DNA from: Rathayibacter sp. VKM Ac-2754
GTDB taxonomy: Bacteria; Actinomycetota; Actinomycetes; Actinomycetales; Microbacteriaceae
Direction of reading: 5' to 3'
Length of the DNA stretch: 64,000 nucleotides
Assembly (NCBI RefSeq): GCF_009807095.1
Contig: NZ_WUCC01000005.1
Span: forward strand, 186,001 to 250,000
Shown here piece after piece: positions 59,202-64,000 of this stretch (the first letter of the stretch is position 1; every line of letters begins with the position of its first letter). The position numbers and the translations under genes are program-made. Under the pieces are notes generated by a model, which ran no database searches, was not told the DNA's origin, and saw nothing but the letters and a program-made list of their open reading frames with translations.

Positions 59202-59630
59202 ATGGACATCCGGGTCGCCGCGTACGGCGTGATCATCGACGGTGATCGCATGCTCCTCGCTCACTGGAGCCAGGGGCCCTGGGAGGCGTGGACGCTCCCC
59301 GGCGGCGGGATCGACGAGGGCGAGTCGCCCGCCGACGCCGCCGTACGGGAGATCTTCGAGGAGACGGGCTTCCACGCCGAGCTCGAGGCTCTGATCGGAG
59401 TCGACTCGCACGTCATCCCCGCGCACCGCCGCAGCGTCCCCGAAGCGGGCCCGCTCCACGCGATCCGCGTCGTCTACCGCGCCCGCATCGTCGGGGGCGA
59501 GCTGACCCATGAGGTCGACGGCTCGACCGACGCGGCCGCCTGGTTCCCGCTCCCGGAGGTCGACGGCCTCGAACGCGTCGAACTGGTCGACGTGGCGCTC
59601 GGGATGAACGAGGCCTGGCTCCTCCGCTGA
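59202..59630 (+). CDS. NUDIX hydrolase
   Basis: A 142-residue protein from ATG 59202 (GTG 59199 is an alternative). The Nudix box is complete: G-x5-E-x7-R-E-x2-E-E-x-G in GGIDEGESPADAAVREIFEE followed by TGF. It hydrolyses a nucleoside diphosphate linked to another group, such as an oxidised nucleotide or NADH-type substrate. The start DIRVAAYGVIIDGDRML is typical of MutT-like members. It is followed by a thioredoxin-like gene after 43 bases. Confidence 0.92.
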   Translation: MDIRVAAYGVIIDGDRMLLAHWSQGPWEAWTLPGGGIDEGESPADAAVREIFEETGFHAELEALIGVDSHVIPAHRRSVPEAGPLHAIRVVYRARIVGGELTHEVDGSTDAAAWFPLPEVDGLERVELVDVALGMNEAWLLR

Positions 59631-59673
59631 CCACTCGGGGAATCGCAGGGCCGATCGCGGCGTTCCCCTCAGT

Positions 59674-59946
59674 GTGATCATCGAGCTGTACACCTCCGCC
59701 TTCTGCGGCGCCTGCAACGCCGCACGCGCGGTCCTCGAGCGGGCCGCCGAGCTGGTGCCGTCGGCCGAGATCCACGAGTTCGACGTCGCCTTCCATCCCG
59801 GCCGGGCGGAGGCGGCCGACATCCGCTCGACCCCGACCGTCGTCGTGCTCGACGCGGAGGGTGCGGCCGTGTTCCGCGCCGAGGGCGCCCCCTCACTCCC
59901 CCAGGCGCTCTCGGCCCTGGCACTGGCGCTCCCGGCCGCAGGGTGA
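59674..59946 (+). CDS. Thioredoxin-like / glutaredoxin-fold protein
   Basis: A 90-residue protein from GTG 59674. The redox motif CGAC (Cys11-Cys14) follows the first strand IIELYTSAF; cis-Pro is in STPTVVVLD. It is short for thioredoxin and closer to small thioredoxin-fold domains. It likely reduces disulphides in the cytoplasm. Its end overlaps the following lipoprotein's possible upstream start. Confidence 0.85.
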   Translation: MIIELYTSAFCGACNAARAVLERAAELVPSAEIHEFDVAFHPGRAEAADIRSTPTVVVLDAEGAAVFRAEGAPSLPQALSALALALPAAG

Positions 59947-59978
59947 TCCCGGGCCGTAGGGTGACCCCGGGAGGTCTC

Positions 59979-60497
59979 ATGCGGCACGGCATCACGGGCG
60001 GAGGAGTCGCTCTCGCGGCGGTGGCGGCTCTCGCCCTCTCCGGATGCGCGACCGAGCCCGCCTCGACCGCGACGGTCGGGATCGGGCGCGGCGGCCAGTA
60101 CGGGCAGGTGCTCGGCGTCGTGGTGGTCTGCTCCGGCCTCGTGAGCGGTCTCGATCTCGCGGCCGACGACCGCGCTCCGCTCGTCATCGGGGACGGGCTG
60201 CGCAGGATCACGCGCTGGGTCTCCCCCGCCGCCGTCACCGAGCTCGGCGCGACGGATCTGGTGGGCCGCACCGTCTGGCCGGCCGACACGGTGATCGACC
60301 GCTTCGCACCGGGCGTCGACTACTCCCTCGGTGCGTGGGCCGAGGACGAGTCCGTGGTCGCGCGCCGGGTGGTCTTCACCTCCGAGCAGTTCGACACCCT
60401 CTCGGTCGGCGAGATCATCATCGGCGACATCCGCGACGGCACCGCCGAGACGGTCTCCGTCGAGGCCTTCCTCGGCGCCGCCTGCGAGCAGGCCTGA
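59979..60497 (+). CDS. Lipoprotein of unknown function
   Basis: A 172-residue protein from ATG 59979 with GGGAGG five bases upstream. Signal peptide with lipobox LSGC (about residue 24), so it is probably lipid-anchored on the cell surface. The rest is beta-rich and acidic (GVVVVCSGLVSGLDL, FAPGVDYSLGAWAEDESVV, VGEIIIGDIRDGTA). No family recognised. The stretch 60498-60723 after it, before tRNA-Ala, has no convincing gene. Confidence 0.7.
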   Translation: MRHGITGGGVALAAVAALALSGCATEPASTATVGIGRGGQYGQVLGVVVVCSGLVSGLDLAADDRAPLVIGDGLRRITRWVSPAAVTELGATDLVGRTVWPADTVIDRFAPGVDYSLGAWAEDESVVARRVVFTSEQFDTLSVGEIIIGDIRDGTAETVSVEAFLGAACEQA

Positions 60498-60723
60498 CGG
60501 CGCGCCAGCGCAGCGGACCCTGGTCTCATATCAAAGGCTGGACGCGCAGGGTTGAACAAGGCGGCTGCATTATCAACCGAGTAGACGCGGAGCAGCGGGA
60601 GCGCGCGGCCTCAGCGGCGTGGGAGGTTCTCGCGGCTCTGGACGCGTTCGCTGCACGCGCGAGACGTCGGCACCCGAGCCACTGACGCCCGTCCTGAGCA
60701 ATTCGCCGAGAACGGCGGAGATG

Positions 60724-60796
60724 TGGAGCCTGGGAGAATCGAACTCCCGACATCCTGCTTGCAAAGCAGGCGCTCTACCAACTGAGCTAAGGCCCC
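60724..60796 (-). tRNA. tRNA-Ala (TGC)
   Basis: On the minus strand GGGGCCTTAGCTCAGTTGGT begins the gene; the anticodon loop TTTGCAA within GCCTGC...GCAGG gives TGC; T-arm GGGAGTTCGATTCTCCC; acceptor ends AGGCTCC-A. The G3-U70 wobble pair typical of tRNA-Ala is present. CCA is not encoded. Confidence 0.96.
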
Positions 60797-60969
60797 GTGC
60801 AGACCGGTCGCGCGGACCGGAGTGCTCTCCCGCCAGATGGAGGCGAGAGGCGGAATTCGCGTGCCAGCGAATTCCGGCAGCCGACGCGACCCGCTCCATG
60901 GGAACGGGCCACCTCGACAAGCCGACCGCGGATCGCCGCGCGAGGAGCGGCGATCACAATTGGCTCGGG

Positions 60970-61043
60970 TGGGGGTACCAGGACTTGAACCTGGGACCTC
61001 TTCATTATCAGTGAAGCGCTCTAACCGCCTGAGCTATACCCCC
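60970..61043 (-). tRNA. tRNA-Ile (GAT)
   Basis: On the minus strand GGGGGTATAGCTCAGGCGGT starts the gene; anticodon stem CTTCA/TGAAG with loop CTGATAA gives GAT; T-arm CCAGGTTCAAGTCCTGG; acceptor end TACCCCC-A. CCA is not encoded. tRNA-Ala and tRNA-Ile next to gyrA are conserved in actinobacteria. Confidence 0.96.
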
Positions 61044-61111
61044 GAAATGGCCAGATGAGACTCTACCTGACACGGAGTCAGAATCCCAATCGGCCGCTTC
61101 GACCGTGCGTC

Positions 61112-61514
61112 TTACTGGTTGGTGAAACCGACCAGCAGGCCGCCGGTGATCTTGACGCTCAGGTTGTAGAGCAGCGCGATGATCGCACCGAGGGCGGTGG
61201 TGACGATCGTGTTGAGCACGGCGACGACGACCGCGAAGCCCATGATCTGGGGCAGCGAGATGATCGTGTTGAGATCGAACGCCTCGGCGCCGGCGATGTC
61301 CTGCACGAGGCCGTTGACCTCGTCGAACACGCCGGTCTGCGCGAGCACCGTGTAGACGAGGTAGACGACGACGATCGTGATGATCGCCAGCGTCAGCCCC
61401 AGCAGGAACGACAGCTTGACGGCCGACCAGAAGTCGACGTAGACGAGCTTGAGTCTGACCTGCTTCGCCGCCGGGCTCTTCGCGGACTTCTTGGCGAGCT
61501 TCTCGGCGACGCTG

Positions 61515-61522
<8 letters not shown>
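61112..61522 (-). CDS. DUF3566 transmembrane protein
   Basis: A 136-residue protein from ATG 61522, overlapping the gyrA stop by 8 bases. A charged, Lys/Ala-rich start ([18 protein letters not shown]) precedes two membrane regions: [20 protein letters not shown] and [20 protein letters not shown]. This is the usual gene directly downstream of gyrA in actinobacteria. In mycobacteria the relative is implicated in cell envelope growth. Function not proven. Confidence 0.92.

Positions 61523-64000
<2,478 letters not shown>

Noticed and set aside
60498-60723. Small protein of about 40 codons ending at 60685
   Set aside because: There is no start codon with a ribosome site in frame after the lipoprotein stop, and the frame is a continuation of a shadow.

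Overview
The window is very GC-rich actinobacterial chromosome. Gene families, Lsr2, NucS and the FhaA-FhaB-PstP-RodA-PbpA-PknA-PknB block, followed by sortase E, CrgA, rhomboid, PpiA, DUF3566 and GyrA, point to Microbacteriaceae (Rathayibacter/Clavibacter/Curtobacterium-like; genus not resolvable by eye). The last third is the classic origin-proximal neighbourhood. oriC itself should lie beyond the right edge, past gyrA and gyrB.

Layout. 1-19 kb is mixed chromosome: a cut beta-helix protein, an ACR3/bile-acid-type transporter, a MATE exporter, a LacI-regulated MFS-SDR pair, an alpha/beta hydrolase lacking its nucleophile, NucS, Lsr2, small regulators, a MarR/ABC-F pair, and an ECF42-type sigma factor coupled to a DGPF/YCII protein. 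19.2-28.8 kb is the most interesting block. It is a Nit1C (MSMEG_0565-0572 / Sll0783-0788-like) cluster made of two divergent, tightly coupled operons: nitB-nitC-nitG-nitH, a degenerate second nitrilase, GT4 and AMP-ligase genes and a DUF1801 gene on the minus strand, and nitD plus a nitE-nitF fusion on the plus strand. The family is linked to nitrogen starvation and cyanide assimilation. The accessory genes suggest a small-molecule pathway. 28.9-38.6 kb holds an Rv0909-like small protein, pfs-luxS, and a complete kdp potassium uptake operon led by an extra 45-residue membrane peptide. 38.9-42.9 kb has a DUF1624/YeiB-like membrane protein, a LuxR regulator, a Ddn-type oxidoreductase and tRNA-Leu. 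43.2-52.5 kb is the fha-pstP-rodA-pbpA-pknA-pknB growth and division signalling operon. 52.5-64 kb continues with an AraC regulator, trpG/pabA, sortase E, crgA, a PrmC-like methyltransferase, rhomboid, ppiA, NUDIX, thioredoxin-like and lipoprotein genes, tRNA-Ala, tRNA-Ile, DUF3566 and gyrA (cut by the right edge).

Intergenic space is full of repeats. There are at least four distinct families of palindromic elements plus two local tandem arrays and a GGATCC direct-repeat array in front of lsr2. No CRISPR array, insertion sequence, prophage or integrase was seen.
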